The position numbers and the translations under genes were made by a program. Of a stretch of DNA of 64,000 nucleotides, positions 26,321 through 34,418 are shown piece by piece. The notes under the pieces are model-generated. The model was not told where the DNA came from, made no database searches, and worked only from the letters and a program-made list of their open reading frames with translations. Source of the stretch: Halorussus halobius (GTDB lineage Archaea > Halobacteriota > Halobacteria > Halobacteriales > Haladaptataceae); assembly GCF_004765805.1 (NCBI RefSeq), contig NZ_ML219773.1, positions 930,001 to 994,000 on the forward strand. Reading direction: 5' to 3'. The first letter of the stretch is position 1, and the number at the start of each line of letters is the position of its first letter.

Positions 26321-27904
26321 ATGACAGACGACAGCACGAACGCGTTCGACCGTCGTACGTTCCTCAAGGCGACCGGCGTCGCGGGCGCGACCGCCGCGCT
26401 CGGTGGCGTGACCGCAGCGACTCCCGGGCGCGAGCCCGGCCCGAAGACCGACGAGATCATCGTCGGCGTCTCCGCGGGTGCCGGCGACGTCGAGTCCACG
26501 GTCACCCAGTACGTCCCCGGCGACGCCGAGGTCGTCCACAAGAACGAGACGCTCCGCTACGTGTCGGTGAAGTTCCCCGAGCGGGCCGCCGACGTCGCAC
26601 GGGACAACTTCGCCGAGGCAATCACCCGCAAGGACGGCATCAAGTACGCCGAGCCCAACGCGACCCACGAGGCGCTGCTGACGCCGGGCGACCCGCAGTT
26701 CGGCGACCAGTACGCGCCCCAGCAGGTCGACGCGCCCTCGGCGTGGGACACGACGACCGGCTCCCCGGACGTCACCATCGCGGTCGTGGACACCGGCGCA
26801 CAGTACGACCACCCCGACCTCGCGGACAACTACGCCTCGAACCCCGGGCAGGACTTCGCCGACGGCGACGCCGACCCCGCGCCGGACGACCCGTCCAGCG
26901 AGTACCACGCCACGCACGTCTCCGGATGCGCCTCGGCGGTCGTGGACAACGACACGGGCGTCGCCGGCCAGAGCAACTCCTCGCTCATCAACGGCCGCGC
27001 GCTCGACGAGAGCGGCAGCGGGTCGACCACCGACATCGCGGACGCCGTCGAGTGGGCCGCCGACCAGGGCGCGGACGTCATCAACCTCTCGCTCGGCGGG
27101 GGCGGCTACACCCAGACGATGAAGAACGCGGTCAGCTACGCCACCGACAACGGCGCGCTCGTCATGGCGGCGGCGGGCAACAGCGGTTCACAGGGCGTCA
27201 GCTATCCGGCCGCCTACAGCGAGTGCGTGGCCGTCTCGGCGGTCGACTCCAACGAGAACCTCGCCAGCTTCTCGCAGTACGGCAGCAGCGTCGAACTCGC
27301 GGCCCCCGGCGTCGACGTGCTCTCGACCACGACCCAGCAGCGGGGCTCGTACGAGACGCTCTCGGGCACTTCGATGGCGACGCCGGTCGCGTCCGGCGTC
27401 GCGGGCCTGACGCTCGCCCAGTGGGACCTCGCGAACAACGAGCTTCGGACCCACCTCAAGAACACCGCCAAGAACATCGGCCTGTCCGACGACGAGCAGG
27501 GCAGCGGTCAGGTCAACGCCTACAACGCGGTCACCACCGAGCCCGGCAACGGCGGCGGCGGCGACGACCCGGACGACCCGAGTGACCCCGTCTCCGAGAC
27601 CCTCTCCGGGTCGCTGTCGGGCTACTGGGACTACGACGACTACACGTGGGAGTGGGAGTTCAGCGGTCCGAGCCAGATAGTCGTCGAACTCGACGGTCCC
27701 GCGAGCGCCGACTTCGACCTCTACGTCAACGAGGGGACGACGACGCCCGCGTCGCCCGAGAACTACGACCACCGCTCTATCAGCACCAACAGCCAGGAGA
27801 CCGTCACCGTCGACGACCCCGACACGTCGACCCCGCTCCAGATCGATGTCGACGCCTACAGCGGGTCGGGCAGCTACGACGTGACGATCACCGAGTACCA
27901 GTAA
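26321..27904 (+). CDS. Tat-exported subtilisin-like serine protease (halolysin type) with C-terminal PPC-like domain
   Basis: This 527-residue preproenzyme begins with a twin-arginine signal (DRRTFLKATGVAG). A propeptide (about 40-125) and an S8 catalytic domain follow. The triad is Asp157 (AVVDTGA), His196 (YHATHVSG, with Ala where Gly is usual) and Ser351 (GTSMATPVASG); Asn287 in AAAGNSG is the oxyanion residue. A Gly/Asp linker leads to a C-terminal beta-sandwich (about 425-527) of the pre-peptidase C-terminal type found in halolysins. It acts outside the cell on proteins, probably for nutrition, and is likely to be activated by autoprocessing. Confidence 0.95.
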   Translation: MTDDSTNAFDRRTFLKATGVAGATAALGGVTAATPGREPGPKTDEIIVGVSAGAGDVESTVTQYVPGDAEVVHKNETLRYVSVKFPERAADVARDNFAEAITRKDGIKYAEPNATHEALLTPGDPQFGDQYAPQQVDAPSAWDTTTGSPDVTIAVVDTGAQYDHPDLADNYASNPGQDFADGDADPAPDDPSSEYHATHVSGCASAVVDNDTGVAGQSNSSLINGRALDESGSGSTTDIADAVEWAADQGADVINLSLGGGGYTQTMKNAVSYATDNGALVMAAAGNSGSQGVSYPAAYSECVAVSAVDSNENLASFSQYGSSVELAAPGVDVLSTTTQQRGSYETLSGTSMATPVASGVAGLTLAQWDLANNELRTHLKNTAKNIGLSDDEQGSGQVNAYNAVTTEPGNGGGGDDPDDPSDPVSETLSGSLSGYWDYDDYTWEWEFSGPSQIVVELDGPASADFDLYVNEGTTTPASPENYDHRSISTNSQETVTVDDPDTSTPLQIDVDAYSGSGSYDVTITEYQ

Positions 27905-28067
27905 CGGTCCCCGGTTCCCGGCCGCCCATTCTTTCGCGCGTCGGTGGCGGGACCGAACCGGGCTCTAACGGCTCATCGGCACTGCCGCGCGCCACGCCAA
28001 GCTTCAAATACGGAAACGAACCAGTTCACCTCGACCGGCCCGCGAAACCAACCGCCGGTCCGATACC

Positions 28068-28331
28068 ATGACGCACTGCTACAACTGCGGTCACGCCGGT
28101 ACGTTCGTACTGCTCGTCGAGTTCGCCATCGCGGTCCCCCGCACGGTCCCCGACCGGACGGCTCCCGACGCCGTCGTCGCGGACCGTCGTGCCGAATCGG
28201 GCCGGGCCGCCCGGCCCCGGGGCGGGGCCGACCCGTCGTTCGCGGTCCAGTGTCCGGTCTGCGGTAGCACCGACGTCGGCGTCGCGCCCGCCGACCTGCT
28301 GGCTCGCTACGGGTCGAGCGTCACGTCGTAG
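28068..28331 (+). CDS. small CxxC zinc-ribbon-like protein
   Basis: This 87-residue protein has two cysteine pairs, CYNCG near the N-terminus and CPVCGSTDVG near residue 65, separated by a low-complexity stretch. The spacing suits a split zinc ribbon. A TATA-like TCAAATACGG about 55-64 nt upstream suggests a short leader. Its last 25 nt overlap the end of the convergent gene on the other strand. Function unknown. Confidence 0.6.
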   Translation: MTHCYNCGHAGTFVLLVEFAIAVPRTVPDRTAPDAVVADRRAESGRAARPRGGADPSFAVQCPVCGSTDVGVAPADLLARYGSSVTS

Positions 28332-28744
28332 CGGTCGCCGGCCGCACCGTCTTCGTCGGTCGTCCACCCCACGAGCCGCGCGTCCGCCCGCCGCGCCGCG
28401 GCCGCGAGCCGGCGGTCGAGGGACGCGACCACGTCGCCGCTCCACCACGACCCGACGCGCGCCCGGCCGCAGAGCCACACCGACCGTGGCTCGCGCTCGG
28501 CGGCCAGCGTCGCCGCCGCGTCGACCGCTCGCCCGACGTCCCGTCCGTCGTACCGTCGGATGGTCCGTCCGCAACGGGTCTCGGCGGTCACGAGCAGCGA
28601 CCCGCGCCGCCGGTCGGGCACGACCCGCGCGGTGACGCTTGGCGCGACCGTCACGGTCGCGGGCGGCCGCGGCGGTGCGGTCCGGCCACGCACCAGCACC
28701 GTTCGCGCGCCGGTTCGGTCCGCTCGTTTCCGGATTTGATTCAT
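28307..28744 (-). CDS. hypothetical haloarchaeal protein
   Basis: This protein of about 145 residues is basic at the N-terminus (MNQIRKRADRTG), with beta-rich VTVAPSVTARVV and LLVTAETRCGRTIRRY segments and a C-terminal DRYDVTLD. No family recognised. An ATG five codons further upstream exists (MASETMNQ), but a palindromic TATA box centred at 28769-28770 puts the transcription start at about 28744, so MNQIRK is preferred. Its 3' end overlaps the convergent zinc-ribbon gene. Confidence 0.6.
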   Translation of the reverse strand: MNQIRKRADRTGARTVLVRGRTAPPRPPATVTVAPSVTARVVPDRRRGSLLVTAETRCGRTIRRYDGRDVGRAVDAAATLAAEREPRSVWLCGRARVGSWWSGDVVASLDRRLAAAARRADARLVGWTTDEDGAAGDRYDVTLDP

Positions 28745-28763
28745 CGTCTCACTAGCCATAATT

Positions 28764-28775
28764 GACTATATAGTC
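28764..28775 (-). promoter_or_regulatory. palindromic TATA box GACTATATAGTC
   Basis: This perfect 12-bp palindrome contains TATATA. It lies about 26 nt before the preferred start of the minus-strand gene. A palindrome over the TATA box could also be a repressor site or serve both directions, though no good plus-strand gene begins nearby. Confidence 0.5.
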
Positions 28776-29018
28776 GGAAACGTCGAAGCAGGATAAGCGT
28801 GTCGGACGGAGCGGTCGAGCCGACTCGGGCGGCGGGCACGCGATGCGGGCGGACGGCGGTCCGGACGCGACCGGCGACGCCGGGACCCACGACGCCGGTC
28901 CGGTCAGCTTCGGCGAATCGGCTCCCCGTCCGACGAACTATCGCTCTCCCGATATCTCGGTCCGATAGTCGAAATAGCTAAGAGTCCATAACAACACCGA
29001 TGCATAATACTCGACCCG

Positions 29019-29195
29019 ATGAGCGAAGACACCGACGAGAAGATACTCGGCACGACGACAGTCACCCAGCGATGGCGAATCAGCCTCATCAAGGCCGTCC
29101 GCGAGGAGTTCGCGGCGGACGGTCTCGACGTCGAGGAAGGCGACAGGCTCGTCTACAAGCTCCGGGACGGCCAAATCGTCGTCGAACCGGCGTGA
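29019..29195 (+). CDS. AbrB/SpoVT-type DNA-binding protein
   Basis: This 58-residue protein matches the swapped-hairpin AbrB fold: ILGTTTVTQRWRISLIKAVR (strand, turn and helix, where bacterial members have GRITIPKEVR) followed by LDVEEGDRLVYKLRDGQIVV (the GDxxx strand pair). Such proteins act as transition-state regulators or as antitoxins of the MazE/VapB type. No toxin gene follows within 260 bp, so it is either a stand-alone regulator or a solitary antitoxin. Confidence 0.75.
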   Translation: MSEDTDEKILGTTTVTQRWRISLIKAVREEFAADGLDVEEGDRLVYKLRDGQIVVEPA

Positions 29196-29457
29196 GCCGT
29201 CGTCGCGCTCTCTATCGCTTGGACAGCAACCACATCATCGAACGCCCTCGCCGCGCTTGCGGTCGCCGAGACGACGACGCTGAACGCCAGTTCTGTCGGA
29301 AGCGAGTTGCGACACTTCACGTCGCTCAGGAAGACGCGTGGGCCCGCCAGCGCGCGCCGGGCGCGGTCGGCGTCGCCTGACCCAGCTTCACCTGCGTCTC
29401 CGAGGAGTGGCCCTCCGGAAGACAAACCATTACGTGCCGGGACCCGAATCCCCGGAC

Positions 29458-30555
29458 ATGAGCCTTCGGAAGCCGCCGCTGCGAGACGCCCACGACGCCG
29501 AGGGAGCGACGTTCACCGAGTTCGGCGGGTGGGAGATGCCCGTCGAGTTCGACTCCATCACGGCCGAACACGACGCCGTCCGGGAGTCGGCCGGCATCTT
29601 CGACGTGTCCCACATGGGTCAGATCGAGGTGTCGGGCCCGGACGCCGAGGCGCTGACCCAGCAGCTCACCACCAACGACGTGACCGCACTGGACGCCGGC
29701 GACTCCCAGTACTCGATGATAACCGACGAGAGCGGCGCGATTCTGGACGACACCGTGGTCTACCGGCTCCCCGAGGACGCCGAGGCGACGTTCGTCTTCG
29801 TCCCGAACGCGGGCCACGACGCCGAGACGTACGACCGGTGGGTCGACCACCGCGACGAGTGGGGACTCGACGCCGAGGTGACCAACGCCACCGAGGACTA
29901 CGCCATGTTCGCGGTGCAGGGCCCCGACGCGCCGGACCTCGTGGCCGAGGCCGCCGAGGAGTCGGTGTCCGGCCTGTCGTCCTTCGAGGCGGCGTTCGTC
30001 GAGTTCGGCCCCGCCGACTGCTGGACCGCTCGCACGGGCTACACCGGCGAGGCCGGGTTCGAGCTGATGGTCCCGGTCGAGCACGCCCGAGCGATATGGG
30101 ACCTGTTCGACTGCCAGCCCTGCGGCCTCGGGGCGCGCGACACCCTCCGGCTGGAGCAGGGGTTCCTGCTCTCGGGCCAGGACTTCGACGCCGAGGACAA
30201 CCCCCGCAACCCCTACGAGGCGGGCGTGGGCTTTACCGTGAAGCTCGACACCGAGTTCGTCGGCCGCGACGCGCTCGAACGAGTCGCCGAGGAGGGCCGC
30301 GACGAGGCGTTCGTCGGCCTCAAGCTGGTCGACCGCGGCGTCCCGCGCCACGGGTACGACATCACGGACGACGACGAGGACGTCATCGGGCAGGTCACCA
30401 GCGGCACCATGAGCCCGACGCTGGACGAACCCATCGCGCTGGGCTACGTCCCAGTCGAGTACGCCGACCCCGGGACGACCGTCCGGGTCGTCATCCGCGG
30501 TCAGTCGAAAAAGGCAAAGATAGCGAGCACGCCATTCGAGAGTGAGGACCAATGA
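29458..30555 (+). CDS. gcvT: glycine cleavage system T protein (aminomethyltransferase)
   Basis: This 365-residue protein moves the aminomethyl carbon from lipoyl-GcvH to tetrahydrofolate. Blocks include [13 protein letters not shown] near the N-terminus, [52 protein letters not shown] and a C-terminal barrel with [19 protein letters not shown]. The MSLRKPPL start is preferred: CCATTACG lies about 28 nt upstream, and the 40-residue upstream extension is Arg-rich. It overlaps gcvH by 4 nt. Confidence 0.96.
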   Translation: MSLRKPPLRDAHDAEGATFTEFGGWEMPVEFDSITAEHDAVRESAGIFDVSHMGQIEVSGPDAEALTQQLTTNDVTALDAGDSQYSMITDESGAILDDTVVYRLPEDAEATFVFVPNAGHDAETYDRWVDHRDEWGLDAEVTNATEDYAMFAVQGPDAPDLVAEAAEESVSGLSSFEAAFVEFGPADCWTARTGYTGEAGFELMVPVEHARAIWDLFDCQPCGLGARDTLRLEQGFLLSGQDFDAEDNPRNPYEAGVGFTVKLDTEFVGRDALERVAEEGRDEAFVGLKLVDRGVPRHGYDITDDDEDVIGQVTSGTMSPTLDEPIALGYVPVEYADPGTTVRVVIRGQSKKAKIASTPFESEDQ

Positions 30556-30935
30556 GCTTCGAAGTGCCCGACGACCGCAGGTATCTGGAATCGCACGAGT
30601 GGGTAACGACGGACGCGGACACCGCCAGAATCGGCATCTCCGACTTCGCGCAGGACGAACTCGGCGACGTGGTGTTCGTCGAACTCCCCGACGAGGGCGA
30701 CGACCTCGCCGCCGACGAGGAGTTCGGCGTGGTCGAGTCCATCAAGGCGGTCTCGGACCTCTACTCGCCGGTGAGCGGCACCGTCGTCGACGTCAACGAC
30801 GCGCTCGGCGACCAGCCCGAACTCGTCAACGACGACCCGTTCGGCGACGGCTGGATGCTGGCGGTCGACCTCGACGACGAGAGCGAACTCGACGACCTGC
30901 TGTCGGCCGAGGAGTACCGCGACCAGATCGAGTAG
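30552..30935 (+). CDS. gcvH: glycine cleavage system H protein
   Basis: This 127-residue lipoyl carrier shuttles the aminomethyl group between GcvP, GcvT and dihydrolipoamide dehydrogenase. The lipoylation motif is [18 protein letters not shown] with Lys65 as the attachment site; YLESHEWV and [20 protein letters not shown] are standard H-protein blocks. It is coupled to gcvT through an ATGA overlap. The P-protein genes follow only after a 3.4-kb interruption. Confidence 0.96.
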   Translation: MSFEVPDDRRYLESHEWVTTDADTARIGISDFAQDELGDVVFVELPDEGDDLAADEEFGVVESIKAVSDLYSPVSGTVVDVNDALGDQPELVNDDPFGDGWMLAVDLDDESELDDLLSAEEYRDQIE

Positions 30936-31025
30936 AAGCGCCCGGCGTCGAGCCCCGAGACACCGGCCTGCCCCGCCTGTCGCAGCGCCAGCGGCGTGCC
31001 GGCCGTCCGGTCGGGACCCCCGCGC

Positions 31026-31778
31026 TCAGAGCGGCACCCAGTCGGTCCGGAGGTCCCGGTCGGGGACGTGCCAGCGCTGTTCGGCCGTCCGGTCGTCGGT
31101 CGACTCGGCGAGCCGCAGTTCCACGACCGCGTCGACCTCGGCCGCGAGTTGCGTCGCCGCCTCGCTCCCGCAGGGCGCGGGCAACACGAAGTGGGCCATC
31201 GCGTCGTGGGTGCGGACGTATCGCCCGACGGCCCCCAGACACTCCCGGACCTGCTCGACGCCGTAGAACTCGATGAGCGGTTCGAGCGAGTCGATGCCGA
31301 CGCGGACGTCACCCGGGGAGACGGTGGTCGCGCCCGCAGCGAAGTCGTCGATGGCCTCGAAGAGCGCGGACCGCAGCCCCGCCAGTTCGGGGTCGACGAT
31401 GCGGGTCTCGGTCACGCCGGCCAGCTTCGGCGGCGTCCGGGTGCTGGTGGCGGCGGTGACCGACCGGAGCGTCCCGGCGTGGTTGAGGACGTGCGTGGTC
31501 TCGGTGAGCGGGCGAGGCGTCACGTCCGGGTCGGGGAGTCGCCCGGCGATGCTCTCGGCGGTCGCGTCGGTCACCGCGAGGACCCGATACCGGAGCTCCT
31601 CGTCCGCGCCCAGGAGCTTCGCGCTCGCGCGGGTGAAGAGCTCTCGGGGAACGTCGCCCGTGACGAGTATGGAACAGCCGGTCGACTTCAGTCGGTCTAA
31701 CAGCCTCACGAAGTCCTCGAGGCCCTCGTCGACTCCGCCGGGGTCGTCCGCGGGGGCGTCCGGGTTCGGGGGTGCCAT
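31026..31778 (-). CDS. RecA/KaiC-like haloarchaeal protein with degenerate P-loop (DUF7504 / HTR-like type)
   Basis: This protein of about 250 residues has the order of a RecA-like core: strand CSILVTGDVP where a Walker A would be (no GKT/S), RYRVLAVTDAT, a Walker-B-like VRVGIDSLEPLIEFY and terminal strands WHVPDRDLRTDWVPL. I recall this pattern as the haloarchaeal DUF7504 or HTR-like family; the name is from memory. Without a P-loop it probably does not hydrolyse ATP and may sense or scaffold. The first ATG of the open frame is 55 codons upstream, but MAPPNPDAP fits the promoter AATTTTTATT near 31819. It is divergent from the 41-residue peptide gene. Confidence 0.75.
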   Translation of the reverse strand: MAPPNPDAPADDPGGVDEGLEDFVRLLDRLKSTGCSILVTGDVPRELFTRASAKLLGADEELRYRVLAVTDATAESIAGRLPDPDVTPRPLTETTHVLNHAGTLRSVTAATSTRTPPKLAGVTETRIVDPELAGLRSALFEAIDDFAAGATTVSPGDVRVGIDSLEPLIEFYGVEQVRECLGAVGRYVRTHDAMAHFVLPAPCGSEAATQLAAEVDAVVELRLAESTDDRTAEQRWHVPDRDLRTDWVPL

Positions 31779-31984
31779 TGACTCTCGTACCCTGGTTATT
31801 TCTAACGAGGGGGAATAAAAATTTTCCTTGACGAATGGGCCACCAACGCGACGACCGGAGATGCCCCGAGGGAGTTCGGTCGAGCCGAGTCGCCCGCCCC
31901 GAGAAACACTTGTTGAGACGGACTGTCGTTCCTTTTCACTCACTTATATACTCAAATATATTTAGAAAAATAAAAATATTTTCA

Positions 31985-31990
31985 TATATA
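31985..31990 (+). promoter_or_regulatory. TATA box of the small peptide gene, in an AT-rich tract
   Basis: The 31942-31990 tract is the most AT-rich stretch of the window, with several TATATA/AATATA motifs. TATATA at 31985-31990 is 25-30 nt before the ATG at 32015, the leaderless spacing seen elsewhere here. Confidence 0.5.
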
Positions 31991-32014
31991 ACGACATTGA
32001 TGGTGGTTGATTGT

Positions 32015-32140
32015 ATGGAAATTCTCGAAAGGGTGTTACAACGGCCGGCGGTCGTGAACGCGATGTGGGTCGGGATGATTATCGTGACGAAGGCAGGCAT
32101 CGAGGTGAACGGTTGTCACTGCGGGAAAACCGGGCCGTAG
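32015..32140 (+). CDS. 41-residue hydrophobic peptide beside CHAT protease
   Basis: This short gene codes for a peptide with N-terminus MEILERVLQRPAVVNAMWVG, a hydrophobic middle (MIIVTKAG) and a Cys/Gly tail CHCGKTGP. An ATG five codons upstream is possible, but the TATA position supports this start. It ends 1 nt before the convergent CHAT gene's stop codon. Small haloarchaeal proteins with a hydrophobic centre and a C-terminal GP occur beside DUF7504 proteins as I recall (DUF7503-like), which fits. It could be a signal, toxin or substrate of the protease. No Shine-Dalgarno was used as evidence. Confidence 0.55.
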   Translation: MEILERVLQRPAVVNAMWVGMIIVTKAGIEVNGCHCGKTGP

Positions 32141-32141
32141 T

Positions 32142-34298
32142 CTACTGCTGGCCGAACCAGAGGTCGCTCCAAACCAGATTTCTATCCACGATTAATGGCT
32201 CCGGAGGGCCGTCTATAGCGCCCTGAAATTCGTCGTACGTGAGCGTCAGCCGAATCGGTGGCCCGCCGATGATGTGGAACTCGTCCATCACCGTCACGAT
32301 TGGTTTGTACATCGACCCCATACCGTTGTCTCGAACCGGGTGCGAACGTGGTTCGAGGGTCACTGTTTCCTCGCTTTCGTCTAGTATATTGAATAGCACC
32401 GGGAATATCCCCTCGTTCTCGACGATTATCGTGCCCGGGTCGCCGACGACCGCGTACCGATTCCCGATGGAGGTGTACTCCCGGACGATTTTCATCGTCG
32501 CGCCCACGTCGAACCCGTGGTGAAGCAGTCGCGCCACGGTCCGGCCCACCTCGACCGCGCCCTCGTTGAACAGGTCCGACAGGCTCACGATGGCGGCGTT
32601 CGCGCCGGCCTTCACGAGGTCGATTCCCTGGTCGTGGGACCGACAGCCGTTGAGGAGCGCGGTCGTCGCACCGGTCGAGTCGAGCGCGCCGGCGTCGAGC
32701 ACGCCGTCCGAACACTGGAAGCCCGCGCCGTCGATGTGGCCGATGAAGTGGAACAGGTCACAGTCCCGGGTGAGCAACCCGCGGAGTTGGTCCGTCGAGA
32801 CGCCCGACTCGCTGGTCACGTCGACCCGGACGTCCTCGCGGCTGGCGTAAATCTCGCCGACCGAGTCCCACTCCTCGCGCATCTCGTCGTCGTTGCACAC
32901 CACGGTCACGTCGATGGTGCCGTCGGAGGGCTCGGGCGTCTCGTGGACGAACGCCTCGCGGACCAGCTTGGTGCCCCGGAGCGGCGTGCCCTCGCCGACC
33001 CACGCCTGTTCGAGCGCGTCGACCTCCGGCAGCGAGACGTACTCGTCGAGGTCGGGCGTGCCCCGCGTCGCGTTCCGGTTGCCCTCCTCGGTCGTCCGCT
33101 GGAGCGGTCCCGCCGACCGGGTGAAGCCGTCGGCCGTCGCCTCGGCCCGCGACGGCCCCCGCAGGAACTGGTCGAGCTCCTCGTCGAGTTCGCGCTGGGC
33201 GTCGGTCACGGGCGGGGCCTCGTCGATCGCGACCTCCGGACGGACCAGCGACAGGTCGTTGACCGCGTAGGGGAGCAACTCGACGGCGTCGGCCGTCGGC
33301 TCGACGTGGGTGACCCGGTGCCACGGCGACTCGACGGCGGCGACCGCCTCGTCGTCGACCGCGAGGTAGCGGTCGAGCCGCTCGGCCGGGGGCGCGTCGT
33401 ACAGCCCCGCGAGGTCGAGGTCGACGCGGGATTCGAGCACGTCGCGCTCGTGGAGGTCGTCGGGGTACAGCCCCTCGGTCCGGACCACGCAGTCCAGGAA
33501 GAACACGCGCTTGAGCGTCGCCGCCACGGCGTCGGCCACCGCTTCGGGCTCGTCGCCCAGCGAGCGCGCGACCCCGTCGTCGGTCAGGACCGCCCCGCGG
33601 TCGCCCGGCACCACGTCCGCGCCGAGATAGTACGCCAGCGGCGCGACCGCGTACACCGCCCAGTACTCGGACGGGACCGCGACGCGGATGCCCGTGTCGG
33701 GCGCGTCGAGGCCGTCGGGAATCGAGAGCTCGTCGCCGCGGGCTATCTCGGGCGGGTGGCCCCGGAGCGTCGGCCACGCCCGCTCGGGCGAGGTGGTCTT
33801 GAGCGCCGACCCGAACGTCGACGCCGCCGCCATCATCGCCTCCGGGTCGTCGGGCACCGTGACGGTCTCCCCGGGCGCGCTGTGGTACGACCGCGCGCCC
33901 ACCTCGACGGCCGTCTCGCCGTCGAACTCGAACCGGACCGCCTCGGTCGTGACCGTTATCTCGCCCGCGCCCGAGACCCGCAGGTAGAGCTTGATGGGCG
34001 AGTGGAGTTCGAGCAGGTGGTCGCCGTCCGCGAGCCGGTGGGTCGTCGGGCTGTCGACCGACGCGCGCGGGTCACCGTTGGGCTCGCGGACGTCCACGGG
34101 CGTCATGTACCGGAGCCCGAGCCGCGCGACCGAGATGCGACACGCGGTCGAGACCGGAAACGCGAACGCGTCGGGGTCGGTCGGCGTCGGGTGGACGGGT
34201 CGGTCGGTCAGCAACGAGACGTGCCGGGTCTCGACCGGGTCGATGACGTCCAGTCCCGTCGGGTCGGACAGCGGCTCGAAGTTCGGATTCAGAGACAT
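32142..34298 (-). CDS. CHAT domain (caspase-like) protease
   Basis: This 718-residue protein has an N-terminal beta-rich haloarchaeal region (about 1-170), a middle region of unknown fold (about 180-450) and a C-terminal CHAT domain (about 460-635). The catalytic dyad is intact: His521 in LFHFIGHIDGAG and Cys552 in LLNGCRSHDQG, followed by AGANAAIVSLSDLF, where CHAT proteins carry their conserved helix. A tail of about 80 residues follows. CHAT proteases are the caspase/separase-like effectors of several bacterial defence and cell-death systems. The 3' 350 bp are less GC-rich than the rest. It converges on the 41-residue peptide gene and lies inside the gcv cluster. Confidence 0.88.
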   Translation of the reverse strand: MSLNPNFEPLSDPTGLDVIDPVETRHVSLLTDRPVHPTPTDPDAFAFPVSTACRISVARLGLRYMTPVDVREPNGDPRASVDSPTTHRLADGDHLLELHSPIKLYLRVSGAGEITVTTEAVRFEFDGETAVEVGARSYHSAPGETVTVPDDPEAMMAAASTFGSALKTTSPERAWPTLRGHPPEIARGDELSIPDGLDAPDTGIRVAVPSEYWAVYAVAPLAYYLGADVVPGDRGAVLTDDGVARSLGDEPEAVADAVAATLKRVFFLDCVVRTEGLYPDDLHERDVLESRVDLDLAGLYDAPPAERLDRYLAVDDEAVAAVESPWHRVTHVEPTADAVELLPYAVNDLSLVRPEVAIDEAPPVTDAQRELDEELDQFLRGPSRAEATADGFTRSAGPLQRTTEEGNRNATRGTPDLDEYVSLPEVDALEQAWVGEGTPLRGTKLVREAFVHETPEPSDGTIDVTVVCNDDEMREEWDSVGEIYASREDVRVDVTSESGVSTDQLRGLLTRDCDLFHFIGHIDGAGFQCSDGVLDAGALDSTGATTALLNGCRSHDQGIDLVKAGANAAIVSLSDLFNEGAVEVGRTVARLLHHGFDVGATMKIVREYTSIGNRYAVVGDPGTIIVENEGIFPVLFNILDESEETVTLEPRSHPVRDNGMGSMYKPIVTVMDEFHIIGGPPIRLTLTYDEFQGAIDGPPEPLIVDRNLVWSDLWFGQQ

Positions 34299-34418
34299 GA
34301 GAGTCGTGTGATGGTCGTCGTGCGAAATCCTCGCAGTCTGTCAGTAAAAATCCTGTGACGACGGCTCCGAGCGCGAATACCCCTACGTTAAAACGGTCCA
34401 CTCCGTAGGCCCGGGCAC

